Shown here one piece after another: positions 44,397 to 54,254 of a stretch of DNA of 64,000 nucleotides. A program made the position numbers and the translations under genes. The notes beneath the pieces were generated by a model. That model ran no database searches, was not told the DNA's origin, and saw only the letters and a program-made list of their open reading frames with translations. Origin of the DNA: JAJDFU01 sp964641965. Lineage in GTDB: Bacteria > Bacteroidota > Bacteroidia > Chitinophagales > Saprospiraceae. The number at the start of each line of letters is the position of its first letter. Position 1 is the first letter of the stretch. Location of the stretch: the NCBI GenBank assembly GCA_964641965.1, contig CAZXLD010000017.1:18619-82618 (forward strand), read 5' to 3'.

Positions 44397-46268
44397 CTAT
44401 TTCCGTTTCTTTTTTTTCTGACTTTGTTGCTCCTGCATTCGTTGCTGTTCCCTCAGGGCATTCTCCAAGCGTTCCTGAAAGCCACCTTTCTTTTTGGGTT
44501 TCTTTCGATTTTCTTCCAATTCCGCCCGAACTTTATCCTGATTGATAACCAAGTTTTTGGTCACCAAGGTCTGAGTAATATTAATTAGGTTGCTAAATAA
44601 CAGATAACAGGTCAACCCGGAAGCAAAGCTGTTGAAAAAGCCCATGAAAAACACCGGCATTATGTATTGCATATACTTCATGGCCGGGTTGGCTGACATG
44701 TCCATATGCCGTGTGTTGTAAAAGGTATAAACCAGGGTGGTCGCTGCCCATAAAAGGGTAAACAAGCTGATGTGGGAACCAAAGCCGAAGGGAATCTCGA
44801 AAGGCAACCAAGCGATGACATCATAAGAAGAAAGATCATTTGCCCAGAGAAATCCTTCCTGTCGAAATTCAATGCCGGCCGGAAAAAAACGGTACAGTGC
44901 AAACCAGATAGGCATTTGCACCACCATGGGTAAACATCCTCCGAGTGGACTTACTCCAAACTCCCGGTAAAGCTTCATCGATTCTACCTGATACTGTTGC
45001 TGATCGTCTTTGGTTTTCTTTCGCAGGTTTTCCAACTGGGGTTTCAATGCTCCCATTTTGCTCTGTGAATAGAGCATTCGATAAGTCAACGGGTATAAGG
45101 TCAACTTAACCAGGAGTGTCAACATGAGGATGACTATCCCCATATTACCAATGAAGCTGCTCAAGAACTTGAATATCGGCCGAATAACCCATCGGTTAAT
45201 CGTTCCGAAGATGCTCCAGCCATAGGGGATCACTTCCTCCAGATTATAGCCTACGTCCCGAAGTCTTGAAAATTCATTCGGCCCGGAATACAACTGCATC
45301 GCGAACGAAGAGCTATTTAAGGGAATCTTCAGCTGGGCAGCCATGACTTTCAAATTCTCGTCTTCATCAGGTAAAATCCGATGGACCATTCGCCCGGAGC
45401 TAAAACCCTCTTTAGCAATCAAACTGGTATTGAAAAACTGGTTGGTCTGGGAAACCCATTGCAAACGCTCTCCCCCCGAATCCTCTTCGTCATCCTTGGT
45501 ACAGCTACAATAACTCGTACTTTCTGAAACCGTCCGAAAGTATTGACAGCTGTACTGTAGTTCGTATCGGGTATTGAGTTCGAGTGCCGATAAATAATTT
45601 TCCCAATTCAAGGTGAGCTCGTTCTGGACACCTGGCAGTCCTTTTAAACCTTCCAAGCCCAAGGTGTAATCGACCAAATAAGTGCCTTCTGAAAGGCTGT
45701 ATTGTTGTTCGAAGAACTTGCCGTTACCTGTAGGGATTCTGAATGTTAAAGTATTACCCTCTTGGTAGACATCGAAAAACAGGTCCTGGGAACTCACCTG
45801 CCCACCATCCGAACCTGGAAAAAGATATTCAAACCGGTTCTTGGGGTCTTCCATGAGTCGAACGGGAACTCGTTCTTGTTTCTTTTCTTCCGTTAATGTG
45901 GTCTGAACATGATCCTTAAGAAAAACATCAACGATCCGCCCCCCTTTATTGGAAAAGGTGATCTCCACTAACTCATTTTCAAGAGTGTACGTTTTTTCTT
46001 CTCCGGTTGCCTGGGAAGCAAAGCCACCGAACGACCGGGCCAGCGTGACGGAATCCAGTTGTTGGGGGGGCGCAGCAATAACTGTTTGCTCCGGTAAGGT
46101 ATCCGGAACCGCCGTATTGATGTTGGCCAGGCTATCTTGGACCTGGGCCAAGGAATCTTGTATACGCTGTTGAGCCTCAATCTGCTCTGCTGTGGGTCTT
46201 GTGAAATATTGCCATGCAATTAGCAGCAAAAAAATCAAACCCAAACCAATCCACGAATTCTTGTCCAT
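44397..46268 (-). CDS. yidC: Membrane protein insertase YidC
   Basis: A 623-residue inner-membrane insertase that places proteins into the membrane alone or with SecYEG. It has the Gram-negative form: N-terminal helix (about 7-22), large periplasmic domain (to ~350) and five C-terminal helices with GNMGIVILMLTLLVKLTLYP, SPLGGCLPMVVQMPIWFALY, and a Lys-rich tail. A CSCTKDDEEDSG segment in the periplasmic part is a local oddity. A -7-like box (TACATTTG on the minus strand, 46335-46328) lies 60 bases upstream. Confidence 0.95.
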   Translation of the reverse strand: MDKNSWIGLGLIFLLLIAWQYFTRPTAEQIEAQQRIQDSLAQVQDSLANINTAVPDTLPEQTVIAAPPQQLDSVTLARSFGGFASQATGEEKTYTLENELVEITFSNKGGRIVDVFLKDHVQTTLTEEKKQERVPVRLMEDPKNRFEYLFPGSDGGQVSSQDLFFDVYQEGNTLTFRIPTGNGKFFEQQYSLSEGTYLVDYTLGLEGLKGLPGVQNELTLNWENYLSALELNTRYELQYSCQYFRTVSESTSYCSCTKDDEEDSGGERLQWVSQTNQFFNTSLIAKEGFSSGRMVHRILPDEDENLKVMAAQLKIPLNSSSFAMQLYSGPNEFSRLRDVGYNLEEVIPYGWSIFGTINRWVIRPIFKFLSSFIGNMGIVILMLTLLVKLTLYPLTYRMLYSQSKMGALKPQLENLRKKTKDDQQQYQVESMKLYREFGVSPLGGCLPMVVQMPIWFALYRFFPAGIEFRQEGFLWANDLSSYDVIAWLPFEIPFGFGSHISLFTLLWAATTLVYTFYNTRHMDMSANPAMKYMQYIMPVFFMGFFNSFASGLTCYLLFSNLINITQTLVTKNLVINQDKVRAELEENRKKPKKKGGFQERLENALREQQRMQEQQSQKKKKRK

Positions 46269-46327
46269 TCTAAATGCTTAGCAGGTTTGTCGGCCTCCAT
46301 TAAAACTTGCCGACTGGTAAAGCACCG

Positions 46328-46335
46328 CAAATGTA
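46328..46335 (-). promoter_or_regulatory. Candidate -7 box of yidC
   Basis: Minus-strand TACATTTG fits TAnnTTTG. A TTTG is present upstream but at a 14-bp spacing, shorter than usual. Confidence 0.35.
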
Positions 46336-46386
46336 CAATTTTGACCTTGCAAACCCGAACCCCTTCGACTATTGTATCTACTTATC

Positions 46387-47607
46387 CTACTGATGGACGG
46401 TTTGTGGTTCTAAAGAAACCTTTGCATAGGCAATTAAACCATGCTCCAGAATATCCATTGCCTGGCTTAATGCTGCCTGATTTTTCACAAAGGCAATGCG
46501 TACCATTTTTTTTCCCTTATTAGCGTCTTGATGAAAAGCAGCGCCTGGGGACAACATGACAGTAGCACCATCATATTGAAAAGATTCCAATAAAAACCGA
46601 CAAAACGCCTCGCCATCATCTACGGGCAACTTGGCAAAACAATAAAAAGCCCCCCCCGGCAGATAGGTTTCAACGCCGTCCATAACGGAAAGCCGTTGAT
46701 AAACCAACATGCGTCGGGCATCGTATTCGGCTACTACTTCTTGTAAATAGTTTCCTTCCTCATCTAAAATATACCCCGCCAGTTGTTCACCCAAGGCAGG
46801 AGGACTGAGTCGTAGCTTACCATATTTCCCCAGGGTCTCCAACAGAGATTTATTAAAGGAAGCAATATTGCCGATTCGTGCTCCACAAGCACTATAGCGC
46901 TTGGAAATGGAATCAATGACAACTAAGTGGTCTTTTGCGATGCCCCACCCCAACGAGCAAAAAGGCGATCGCCCATCGTACACAAATTCGCGGTATACTT
47001 CATCCACAATTATGAACAAATCCTTTTCTACCGCCCATTCCAATAGGGCTTTTACTTGTTTCGGATCATAACAGCTTCCTGTGGGATTACCTGGGACATT
47101 TAGCAAAATCCCTTTTGTACCGGAGGTATATTTATCTTCAAACTCGGCGATGGAAGGCAGGGCAAAACCATTCGTTGGGTCGGCAGGAACACCGACCAAC
47201 TGAACACCTGCAACTTCTGCAAATCCTTGGAAATTGGCATAAAAAGGTTCAGGGGTAAGGAAGTTTTCTCCCGGGTCAGCTAGAGCGTAAAACAACAATT
47301 GCAGGGCTTCGGAAGCACCAGCTGTGATCATGAGGTGATCTGGGGTCAAGGAGACCCCAAACCGATTGTAATAATGGCATAACTGTGTCCGGTAGTGAAG
47401 TCCGCCTATTCCTGGATTGTAGGCTACAATGGATGGCAGATTTTCTTTAAACCGGAGCAATGCTTTGGATGGGGTGGGAATGTCGGGTTGCCCGATATTA
47501 AGGTGAATGACCTTAGTTCCTTTGGCTTTTACAGCTTCACCCAATCGGGCAAGCTTTCTAAACGGGGACTCGGGCACTCGTTCAGATCGACTGGAGAGTG
47601 CAGGCAT
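46387..47607 (-). CDS. PLP-dependent class I/II aminotransferase
   Basis: A 406-residue fold-type I aminotransferase of the aspartate aminotransferase superfamily, cytoplasmic. The PLP-binding lysine is K236 in DSISKRYSACGARIG; other blocks are NIGQPDIPTP, NPGIGGLHYR, LNVPGNPTG and DEVYREFVYDG. The amino donor cannot be told from sequence. It lies 32 bases after the lipoprotein gene on the same strand and probably shares its transcript; a TATTTTTG box in that gap could give extra initiation. Confidence 0.9.
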   Translation of the reverse strand: MPALSSRSERVPESPFRKLARLGEAVKAKGTKVIHLNIGQPDIPTPSKALLRFKENLPSIVAYNPGIGGLHYRTQLCHYYNRFGVSLTPDHLMITAGASEALQLLFYALADPGENFLTPEPFYANFQGFAEVAGVQLVGVPADPTNGFALPSIAEFEDKYTSGTKGILLNVPGNPTGSCYDPKQVKALLEWAVEKDLFIIVDEVYREFVYDGRSPFCSLGWGIAKDHLVVIDSISKRYSACGARIGNIASFNKSLLETLGKYGKLRLSPPALGEQLAGYILDEEGNYLQEVVAEYDARRMLVYQRLSVMDGVETYLPGGAFYCFAKLPVDDGEAFCRFLLESFQYDGATVMLSPGAAFHQDANKGKKMVRIAFVKNQAALSQAMDILEHGLIAYAKVSLEPQTVHQ

Positions 47608-47639
47608 TTTGTTGGCAAAAATAAGTGGCTTCTTGATAG

Positions 47640-48425
47640 TTAGGGTAAAAGGTGATCCACCTTTTCTGCCGAACTAAATACTTCATCAGGAAGATCTGCC
47701 CATACGGCTATATCAGAGAGTTTATTTCGACCTCGATCACCTGATAATAAAATTTCACCCTGCTGGACATACTGGCTCCAAGGGGTAGAGAAGCTGGGTA
47801 CCGAATCCGTCCGGTCGGAATAAAAATCCCACTGGGTAATCAAGTGCGTGGCGGGATCGACATAGACATCATATTTGTTCTGAGGCGTATTCCCAACCCC
47901 GTCGAAGGTAAGAGTCAATACCTCGGAGGTAACACCCGCCTGTGTGGGCGCTGTTCCATTATATTTAAGCGTAACACCACTGTCTTTCAGCTTATAGGGC
48001 ATTACCAACCAATACGAATCATTGATCCAGATACTGATTCCCCGTTCCACCAAGTTGGCTAAGGAGTCGGGGTCCTTAACACGATGCCCTCCTACATAAA
48101 CCTCTCCACGCTTACGACCAAGGTCCAATAAGAAAAGCGTACTGTCGGCAGGAATTTCAATCCGGGCCCGCTTCTCTTGTTTATCCCAAATCAGATGCCG
48201 TCTTCCAAAAAAATTCCAACCCAAATAACGGGTCTGGTCCCAGGCTTTTCTTCCACCCATGGCCTCCATGACCGAATCAGCCAAAGCAATTGCTCGCGAA
48301 TCAGAACCGATTTCATTAAACCCCTGGGCTGGGGGATTGGACGAGGGAGGGGGGCCTGAGGGGGTACTGCAAGCCACAAAAAGACCAAAACCCAACGTAA
48401 AGCAAGCAAACAACAATCGCTTCAT
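47640..48425 (-). CDS. Hypothetical lipoprotein, LolA/LolB-like in appearance
   Basis: A 261-residue lipoprotein: signal with lipobox ending at C19 (LFVAC), then a Pro/Ser-rich tether and a domain that looks beta-rich (DSVMEAMGGRKAWDQTRYLGW near the start, LTLTFDGVGNTPQNKYDVYVD later). This pattern is common in Bacteroidota outer-membrane lipoprotein-sorting-like proteins, but the assignment is tentative. First gene of a pair with the aminotransferase. Confidence 0.7.
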   Translation of the reverse strand: MKRLLFACFTLGFGLFVACSTPSGPPPSSNPPAQGFNEIGSDSRAIALADSVMEAMGGRKAWDQTRYLGWNFFGRRHLIWDKQEKRARIEIPADSTLFLLDLGRKRGEVYVGGHRVKDPDSLANLVERGISIWINDSYWLVMPYKLKDSGVTLKYNGTAPTQAGVTSEVLTLTFDGVGNTPQNKYDVYVDPATHLITQWDFYSDRTDSVPSFSTPWSQYVQQGEILLSGDRGRNKLSDIAVWADLPDEVFSSAEKVDHLLP

Positions 48426-48501
48426 AGAGAGTACTAATTTTCTAAAAAACAGAAAGGTAGAGCATTCGATTAAACCGATCCCCTACCCTTTTATCAGGCG
48501 C

Positions 48502-48526
48502 AAAAATAAATTCTACATTTATTTTT
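48502..48526 (-). terminator. AT-rich palindrome at the end of the OmpA/HhH operon
   Basis: AAAAATAAAT (48502-48511) and ATTTATTTTT (48517-48526) are perfect 10-bp arms around a 5-base loop. They include the stop codon of the helix-hairpin-helix gene and give T-runs on both strands, so the palindrome could end that operon. Confidence 0.4.
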
Positions 48527-49502
48527 TTTCCGAAGGATCCACTCCTCCTTCCAGGTAATCCTGGTATTCCTTGAGCTCATCCCACTTGCCATCAGCAGCC
48601 AGTTCAGCTTGCCTGGGCCAGCTGTTCGGGTTAGCCAACTTAAACCGTGGATGCTGAGCTAAAATCTCCCGAATGCGATCGGCTGAGGTATTTGCCAATT
48701 CCCGGAGGGTACGGATACCAGCGGCGTTTAGCTCCCGTTCGATTTTTGGCCCAATACCTTCAACAACCTGCAAGTCATCTTCCGCAGTGACCATTAAAGC
48801 CATCATTCGCTCTACCTTTGAAGGGTTTTGTTTAGCCGATTCTAGGTCCTTGCCGGTATCCAGTTCTTTCTGATAGGCAATTAACGCTTCCCAGTTGCCA
48901 TCAGACGCCAATTGAGCCTGTTTAGGCCAGGTGCCTGGATGGTGCATCCGAAAAGCGTCCCCACCTGCTTTAAGGAGTTCTTCCAGCTCAGCTTCGGATT
49001 TAGATGCGAGAGTCTCCCAGGTATCTACGCCCTTACTTTTGAGCAATTCTTCAATTTTCGGCCCTACACCTTCAATAATCTGAAGATTATCATTCCGTAA
49101 AATGGCGGAATAATTCATCAGGTAGCCTAGTGCAGAAGGTGCTTGAGGCGAAGAAGAAGGCCCCTCCACACCGAGTTTAGATTCGAGTTCCTCAATCTGG
49201 GACCTGTAGGTTTGAATATCAGCTTGGGCACTTGTGAGTGAAGACTTTAACCCCTGGTTGTCCTTCTCAAGCTCATCGTACTTGTACTTGAGGCTGGAAT
49301 AATCGGCTCCTTGCGAAGCCAATTGGTTCTTTGTAGATTCCAATTCCTCATTCTGGCTCTTTAACTGACTGGCCAGGGAGGAAACTCTAGATTGTCCTAA
49401 AAGCCAACCGATCAGGATACCGATCAGCAACGGAACCAATGCGTACAACAATAAGAACAGGAACTGGCTTATGTTGTGTAATAGAAGGATATCGAGATAC
49501 AT
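48519..49502 (-). CDS. Membrane-anchored coiled-coil protein with two helix-hairpin-helix repeats
   Basis: A 327-residue protein: one N-terminal membrane helix (about 10-33), a coiled-coil (about 38-105), then two copies of the same ~75-residue unit. Unit one starts LQIIEGVGPKIEELLKSKGV, unit two LQVVEGIGPKIERELNAAGI; both end in a PxxWPxQAxLAxDGxW motif. The GVGPKI-type helix-hairpin-helix is known for nonspecific DNA or protein contacts and is frequent in DUF4332-like and ribosomal-L17-linked proteins. It follows the OmpA-domain gene by 31 bases. Confidence 0.8.
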   Translation of the reverse strand: MYLDILLLHNISQFLFLLLYALVPLLIGILIGWLLGQSRVSSLASQLKSQNEELESTKNQLASQGADYSSLKYKYDELEKDNQGLKSSLTSAQADIQTYRSQIEELESKLGVEGPSSSPQAPSALGYLMNYSAILRNDNLQIIEGVGPKIEELLKSKGVDTWETLASKSEAELEELLKAGGDAFRMHHPGTWPKQAQLASDGNWEALIAYQKELDTGKDLESAKQNPSKVERMMALMVTAEDDLQVVEGIGPKIERELNAAGIRTLRELANTSADRIREILAQHPRFKLANPNSWPRQAELAADGKWDELKEYQDYLEGGVDPSEKK

Positions 49503-49533
49503 AAGAGGTAGTATTTCAATTATTGTTGTTGGA

Positions 49534-50349
49534 CTATTCGTTATCTGCTATGGTTTCCACCCTCCTGTTCTTGCTCCGATTCGCTTCGGAATCATTCGGA
49601 ACCAAGGGTTGAGATTCTCCCTTGCTTTCAATTTCCATTTGTCCTTGGGGAACCTGTTTTGCAATTAGCATCCGGTAGATAGCCAAGGCCCGATCTCTTC
49701 CCAAGCGGATATTGAAACCGTCCGATCCTACTGAATCCGTATGTCCGACCACTGTAATTTGGCCACCGGATTGCACCAGATTCTGGGCTAACTCATCCAG
49801 GTATTGCTCCATTTGGGGATCCTCTATCGCTTTAGAACTATTGTAGGGAAACAGAAAATTGATTCGGTCGGCTAATTCGTCCAGACTCATACTTCCGCCG
49901 TCGGATAGGCTAAAACGGACGCCTTCAAAGAAACCCTCTCTGATAGGCTCACCATCGAGGATGCCGGATGCTATGGCTATTCGGCTGGCATCCAGGTCCC
50001 GCTCCAATAAGGCCAAAACCGCATTGGCCCGGGCGATTCCCATATTTTCAGCACCGGCCGGTGCTTGTTCTTCATCAAAGTAAAGGCCAGTGATCGTCAG
50101 GTCACCACCACCCCCAATTTCAGATAGAATGGACTGCTTTACAGAATCGAAACCCGCATTAATATTGGGCGTTGGATCAGAAAATGAAAAGTCGATGGGA
50201 TAGCGTGCAAATGCTGGATCCTCAGGTGGTTTTGGTACTGACTCTTCCTGGAGCCCATGTATCCTAAGGTTGGAGCAGAATTGCAATCCAAATAAGCAAT
50301 AAAGGAGCCAAATGACAAGAAGCAGGATTATTCTCCATGTAGTTGACAT
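49534..50349 (-). CDS. OmpA-domain protein with a membrane anchor
   Basis: A 271-residue protein; the start at 50349 places a hydrophobic anchor (MSTTWRIILLLVIWLLY) at the N-terminus. The C-terminal OmpA-like domain (about 160-271) has ITVVGHTDSVGSDGFNIRLGRDRA and the final SEANRSKNRRVE, which bind peptidoglycan in this family. The middle part (about 45-150) also recalls a degenerate OmpA-type repeat (DLTITGLYFDEEQAPAGAENMGIARANAV). It heads the operon with the helix-hairpin-helix gene. Confidence 0.85.
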   Translation of the reverse strand: MSTTWRIILLLVIWLLYCLFGLQFCSNLRIHGLQEESVPKPPEDPAFARYPIDFSFSDPTPNINAGFDSVKQSILSEIGGGGDLTITGLYFDEEQAPAGAENMGIARANAVLALLERDLDASRIAIASGILDGEPIREGFFEGVRFSLSDGGSMSLDELADRINFLFPYNSSKAIEDPQMEQYLDELAQNLVQSGGQITVVGHTDSVGSDGFNIRLGRDRALAIYRMLIAKQVPQGQMEIESKGESQPLVPNDSEANRSKNRRVETIADNE

Positions 50350-50546
50350 AGGATGGGTTTTAGATCCTTGGTGCTGATAGCCGCAAAACCATTGAAGGTT
50401 TGTACTAATAAACCTTAAACATGGCATTTTGCTTTATGTCCCTAATATACATCCAAAGTGGAACTTGTCCTGTTTTTTTTGACAAAGGAATACATAAACC
50501 GAAGGAGATTACAGTATCATCCCAACTCTTTCTACCCGGGGTTCCC

Positions 50547-50554
50547 TATCTTTG
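50547..50554 (+). promoter_or_regulatory. Candidate -7 box of ffh
   Basis: TATCTTTG matches TAnnTTTG and lies 27 bases before the ffh start. No TTTG at 19-21 bp upstream. Confidence 0.4.
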
Positions 50555-50581
50555 TACACTGACTTCAATTGACGCTTACAG

Positions 50582-51931
50582 ATGTTTGATAGTTTAAATG
50601 ATCGTTTGGAAGGTGCGTTTAAGGTCTTCACGGGAGACAATAAACTCACAGAAATCAATATTGCCCAATCGGTAAAGGAAATCCGACGGGCTCTGGTTGC
50701 TGCAGATGTTAACTATAAAATTGCCAAGGAATTTACCGATCGGGTCAAGGATAAAGCGCTTGGAACGGAGAACATTCTCAAATCCGTTTCACCTGGCCAG
50801 TTAATGGTCAAGATTGTGCAGGATGAGCTTACCGAACTCATGGGTGGGCAGCAGGTTGGCATCAATGTTAAAGGAAAACCTGCCGTAGTGCTTATTGCCG
50901 GACTTCAGGGTTCGGGTAAGACCACTTTTTCCGGTAAGCTGGCCAAATACCTGAAAGAAACGCAGAAAAAGAGTCCGTTGTTGGTTGCCGGAGACGTGTA
51001 TCGTCCTGCGGCAATCGACCAACTAAAAGTGCTGGGTGAACAAGTAAAAGTGCCGGTATTTACAGAGCCGGAAAATAAAAACCCGGTAGAAATTGCCCTA
51101 CACGCCATCGGGCATGCACAGTCGCACGGTCATGACGTAGTGATCGTGGATACGGCGGGGCGATTGAGTGTAGATGAAGCGATGATGCATGAGATCACCC
51201 AGATCAAGGAAGCGGTCCTACCCAATGAGACCCTTTTTGTGGTGGATTCCATGACTGGACAGGATGCGGTCAATACGGCCAAAGCATTTAATGACCGACT
51301 CAACTTTGACGGCGTAGTCCTTACCAAACTCGATGGTGATACGCGTGGTGGTGCCGCTCTCTCTATTAAATATACGGTCGGAAAGCCCATCAAGTTTGTG
51401 AGCGAGGGTGAGAAAATGGGAGATTTGGATGTGTTCTATCCCGACCGGATGGCCCAGCGCATTCTGGGCATGGGAGACATCACCTCCTTCGTTGAAAAGG
51501 CCCAGGCCACCTTCGATGAAAAGGAAGCAAAACGGCTCGAGAAGAAAATCAAAAAGAACAAATTTGATTTCGATGATTTTTTGAGCCAAATCAACCAGCT
51601 TCGGAAAATGGGGGATTTAAAAAGTCTAATGAAAATGATCCCCGGAATGAATAAAATGATGAAGGATGTGGAAATCGACAATAATGCATTCAACAAGGTT
51701 GAAGCCATCATTTTCTCTATGACACCCGAAGAGCGAGCTCGACCGGAAATCATGAATACAAGCCGCAAGAAACGTATTGCCAAAGGTTGCGGGCATAAGG
51801 TCGAAGATATCAATGCCTTTATGAAACAGTTTGACCAGATGCGTAAAATGATGCACCAATTTAGCAAGTCTCCCGCCATGATGGGCGGAGGGGTCGGTGC
51901 TGGAGGAGGACGCCGGAGAAGGAGAAGATAA
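50582..51931 (+). CDS. ffh: Signal recognition particle protein Ffh
   Basis: A 449-residue SRP54-type GTPase that binds signal sequences and the 4.5S RNA and delivers ribosomes to the membrane. N domain, then G domain with GLQGSGKTT (G1), DTAGR (G3) and TKLDGD (G4), and a methionine-rich M domain (MKMIPGMNKMMKD, FMKQFDQMRKMMHQF). The chain ends in a Gly stretch and six Arg residues. The SRP RNA gene is not in the window as far as I can see. Confidence 0.96.
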   Translation: MFDSLNDRLEGAFKVFTGDNKLTEINIAQSVKEIRRALVAADVNYKIAKEFTDRVKDKALGTENILKSVSPGQLMVKIVQDELTELMGGQQVGINVKGKPAVVLIAGLQGSGKTTFSGKLAKYLKETQKKSPLLVAGDVYRPAAIDQLKVLGEQVKVPVFTEPENKNPVEIALHAIGHAQSHGHDVVIVDTAGRLSVDEAMMHEITQIKEAVLPNETLFVVDSMTGQDAVNTAKAFNDRLNFDGVVLTKLDGDTRGGAALSIKYTVGKPIKFVSEGEKMGDLDVFYPDRMAQRILGMGDITSFVEKAQATFDEKEAKRLEKKIKKNKFDFDDFLSQINQLRKMGDLKSLMKMIPGMNKMMKDVEIDNNAFNKVEAIIFSMTPEERARPEIMNTSRKKRIAKGCGHKVEDINAFMKQFDQMRKMMHQFSKSPAMMGGGVGAGGGRRRRRR

Positions 51932-51965
51932 TCGCCTCCATTCCTTTCGAAAACGCTACTGCACT

Positions 51966-53246
51966 ATGGAAGCTTATGCTACTGCACTGCTCTATGCCAT
52001 ACCCGGATTTATGCTTCTCATACTACTAGAGGCTCTGTATGGACATTTCAAACACAACCAGACTTTCAAGGGCATGGATACCATTTCAAGCCTAAGCTCT
52101 GGTATTACCAATGTGGTAAAGGATTCCCTGGGTTTAGTGCTGGTATTAGTCTCTTACCCCTTTTTACTTGACCTGCTCGCATTTCAATCTCTGGAACCTA
52201 CCTGGCCAGTCTACTTAATAGGATTCGTTGCCATTGACTTTGCCGGATATTGGGTACACCGGTTGAGTCATAGTGTCAATGTTTTTTGGAATCGCCACAT
52301 CGTTCATCACAGCAGCGAAGAGTTTAATCTGGCATGTGCACTGCGCCAGTCTATATCCAATTTGCTGGGTTTCTATTCCATTTTTTTAATCCCGGCAGCA
52401 TTGATAGGGGTGCCATCAATAGTAATTGCGGTCCTAACCCCCCTTCATTTATTTGCCCAATTCTGGTACCACACCCGCCACGTGCCCAAGCTCGGTTGGT
52501 TGGAATACCTCATCATTACGCCTAGTCAACATCGAGTCCACCACGCTATCAATCCGGAATATTTGGATAAAAACCTCGGCCAGATCTTTTCCATATGGGA
52601 TCGGCTATTTGGGACGTTTCAGGAAGAAATGGATGGAGTTCCGCCGGTTTATGGGGTCACCCGTCCAGTAAGTACCTGGAATCCTATAAAAATCAACTTT
52701 CAACACCTTTGGCTGCTCATTCAAGATGCCTGGCACACCCAAAGCTGGAGCGATAAAATTCGAATCTGGTTTATGCCTACCGGTTGGCGGCCGGCCGATG
52801 TGATCGATCGATATCCGGTTAAAAAAATTGAAGATGTTTACCAGTTTGACCTCTATCGCACTTCCGACTCGAAAGCTTTGCTAGCGTGGTCCTGGTTCCA
52901 ACTGTTCAGTATCACTCTTCTCCTGCTATACATGTTGGCCCAATTTGGTGAGATCGGGCAATCCGGCCTACTGACCTACGGAGCCATTATTTTCGCCAGT
53001 ATTTACGGCTTCACTTCCCTGATGGATCTTGAACGCGTATCTCTATGGGTTGAGGTGGGCAGAAGCTTAATTGGGCTTGGCCTCATTTATTACACCGGGT
53101 CCTGGTTTGCTATAGACAATCTCGTTCCAGGGGGATCCCTGCTGGTAGCTTTTTACTTCCTGGTCACACTTATTGGGACAACCTATTTCTACCAAACCGA
53201 ACTAAGCTCCGAAAGGAAAGCAACAAAACAGCTCCTTACCCAATAA
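51966..53246 (+). CDS. Sterol desaturase / fatty acid hydroxylase family membrane protein
   Basis: A 426-residue membrane di-iron enzyme. The start at 51966 is preferred because earlier in-frame residues come from the end of ffh. Histidine boxes: HRLSH (H98), HIVHH (H111, H114, H115) and HRVHH (H189, H192, H193). A C-terminal extension of ~180 residues has four more hydrophobic helices, longer than minimal family members. Likely a lipid hydroxylase or desaturase; the substrate is unknown. It follows ffh by 34 bases. Confidence 0.85.
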   Translation: MEAYATALLYAIPGFMLLILLEALYGHFKHNQTFKGMDTISSLSSGITNVVKDSLGLVLVLVSYPFLLDLLAFQSLEPTWPVYLIGFVAIDFAGYWVHRLSHSVNVFWNRHIVHHSSEEFNLACALRQSISNLLGFYSIFLIPAALIGVPSIVIAVLTPLHLFAQFWYHTRHVPKLGWLEYLIITPSQHRVHHAINPEYLDKNLGQIFSIWDRLFGTFQEEMDGVPPVYGVTRPVSTWNPIKINFQHLWLLIQDAWHTQSWSDKIRIWFMPTGWRPADVIDRYPVKKIEDVYQFDLYRTSDSKALLAWSWFQLFSITLLLLYMLAQFGEIGQSGLLTYGAIIFASIYGFTSLMDLERVSLWVEVGRSLIGLGLIYYTGSWFAIDNLVPGGSLLVAFYFLVTLIGTTYFYQTELSSERKATKQLLTQ

Positions 53247-53295
53247 GAGCCACTGGTTTTGATACCGGCATAACCAGTCCAAGAATGCATTCTAG

Positions 53296-54183
53296 TTACT
53301 GGAATGCAGCAGCTACGGTCTTTTCTTTGCTGCCAGGCTGGTAGACATAAAACCCCTCCCCAGTCTTAACGCCTAGTTTTCCTGCTGTGACCATGTTGAT
53401 TAATAACGGACAAGGAGCGTATTTAGGGTTACCAAGACCCTCGTACAACACGTTTAGGATAGACAAGCAAACGTCGAGCCCAATGAAATCGGCCAAATGT
53501 AAAGGTCCCATTGGATGGGCCATGCCCAACATCATGACCGTATCAATTTCTTCTACACCTGCTACACCTTCATGCAAACTGATAATAGCCTCGTTTATCA
53601 TGGGCATTAAAATTCGATTGGCCACAAAACCGGGATAATCATTTACCTCAACAGGCACCTTTCCCAACTGCCGGGATAGCTCCATAATTTGACTGGTAAC
53701 CGTGTCTGAAGTCGCATATCCTCGAATTACCTCTACAAGCTTCATTACCGGTACTGGATTCATGAAATGCATGCCTATAACCTGATCGGGACGTTCAGTC
53801 GCCGCCGCAATTTTGGTGATAGAGATGGAGGAAGTATTGGTAGCTAAAATGGTACTGGAAGGGCAAGCCTTATCCAAATCACCAAAAATTTTCAACTTTA
53901 GTTCAGCATTTTCTGTGGCAGCTTCCACTACTAGATCCACTGAAGAAACACCTTGTTTTAGATCCGTTTGAAAAGCAATCCGACTCAGGGTGCTGGATTT
54001 TTCCTCAGCAGTTATCTTTTCCTTTTTGATTAATCGATCGAGGTTTCGATCAATGGTAGCTTGAGCCTTTTCCAGGGCCTGCGGCGAAACATCAATCAAG
54101 TTCACATCAAATCCGCTTTGAGCAAAAAGATGGGCTATCCCATTGCCCATGGTACCGGCCCCAATCACGGCTATATTCTTCAT
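53296..54183 (-). CDS. 3-hydroxyacyl-CoA (3-hydroxybutyryl-CoA) dehydrogenase
   Basis: A 295-residue NAD(P)-dependent enzyme that interconverts 3-hydroxyacyl-CoA and 3-oxoacyl-CoA. Motifs: GAGTMGNGIAHLFAQ (7-21) for NAD, ATNTSSISI, GMHFMNPVPVMKLVEVI with the catalytic His, and GFVANRILMPMINEA. Length is that of the stand-alone short form used in butanoate or beta-oxidation steps. Single gene. Confidence 0.92.
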   Translation of the reverse strand: MKNIAVIGAGTMGNGIAHLFAQSGFDVNLIDVSPQALEKAQATIDRNLDRLIKKEKITAEEKSSTLSRIAFQTDLKQGVSSVDLVVEAATENAELKLKIFGDLDKACPSSTILATNTSSISITKIAAATERPDQVIGMHFMNPVPVMKLVEVIRGYATSDTVTSQIMELSRQLGKVPVEVNDYPGFVANRILMPMINEAIISLHEGVAGVEEIDTVMMLGMAHPMGPLHLADFIGLDVCLSILNVLYEGLGNPKYAPCPLLINMVTAGKLGVKTGEGFYVYQPGSKEKTVAAAFQ

Positions 54184-54254
54184 AAACAGATGCTTTGGTT
54201 AGGATAGAGTGGCGAAATTAGAAAAAGGGCATTTGTTTTCTGCCCCGCGATAAG

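Noticed and set aside
53251..53275. ACTGGTT/AACCAGT hairpin between two convergent genes as a terminator
   Set aside because: Only seven pairs, a 13-base loop and no T-run on either strand, so support is too weak.
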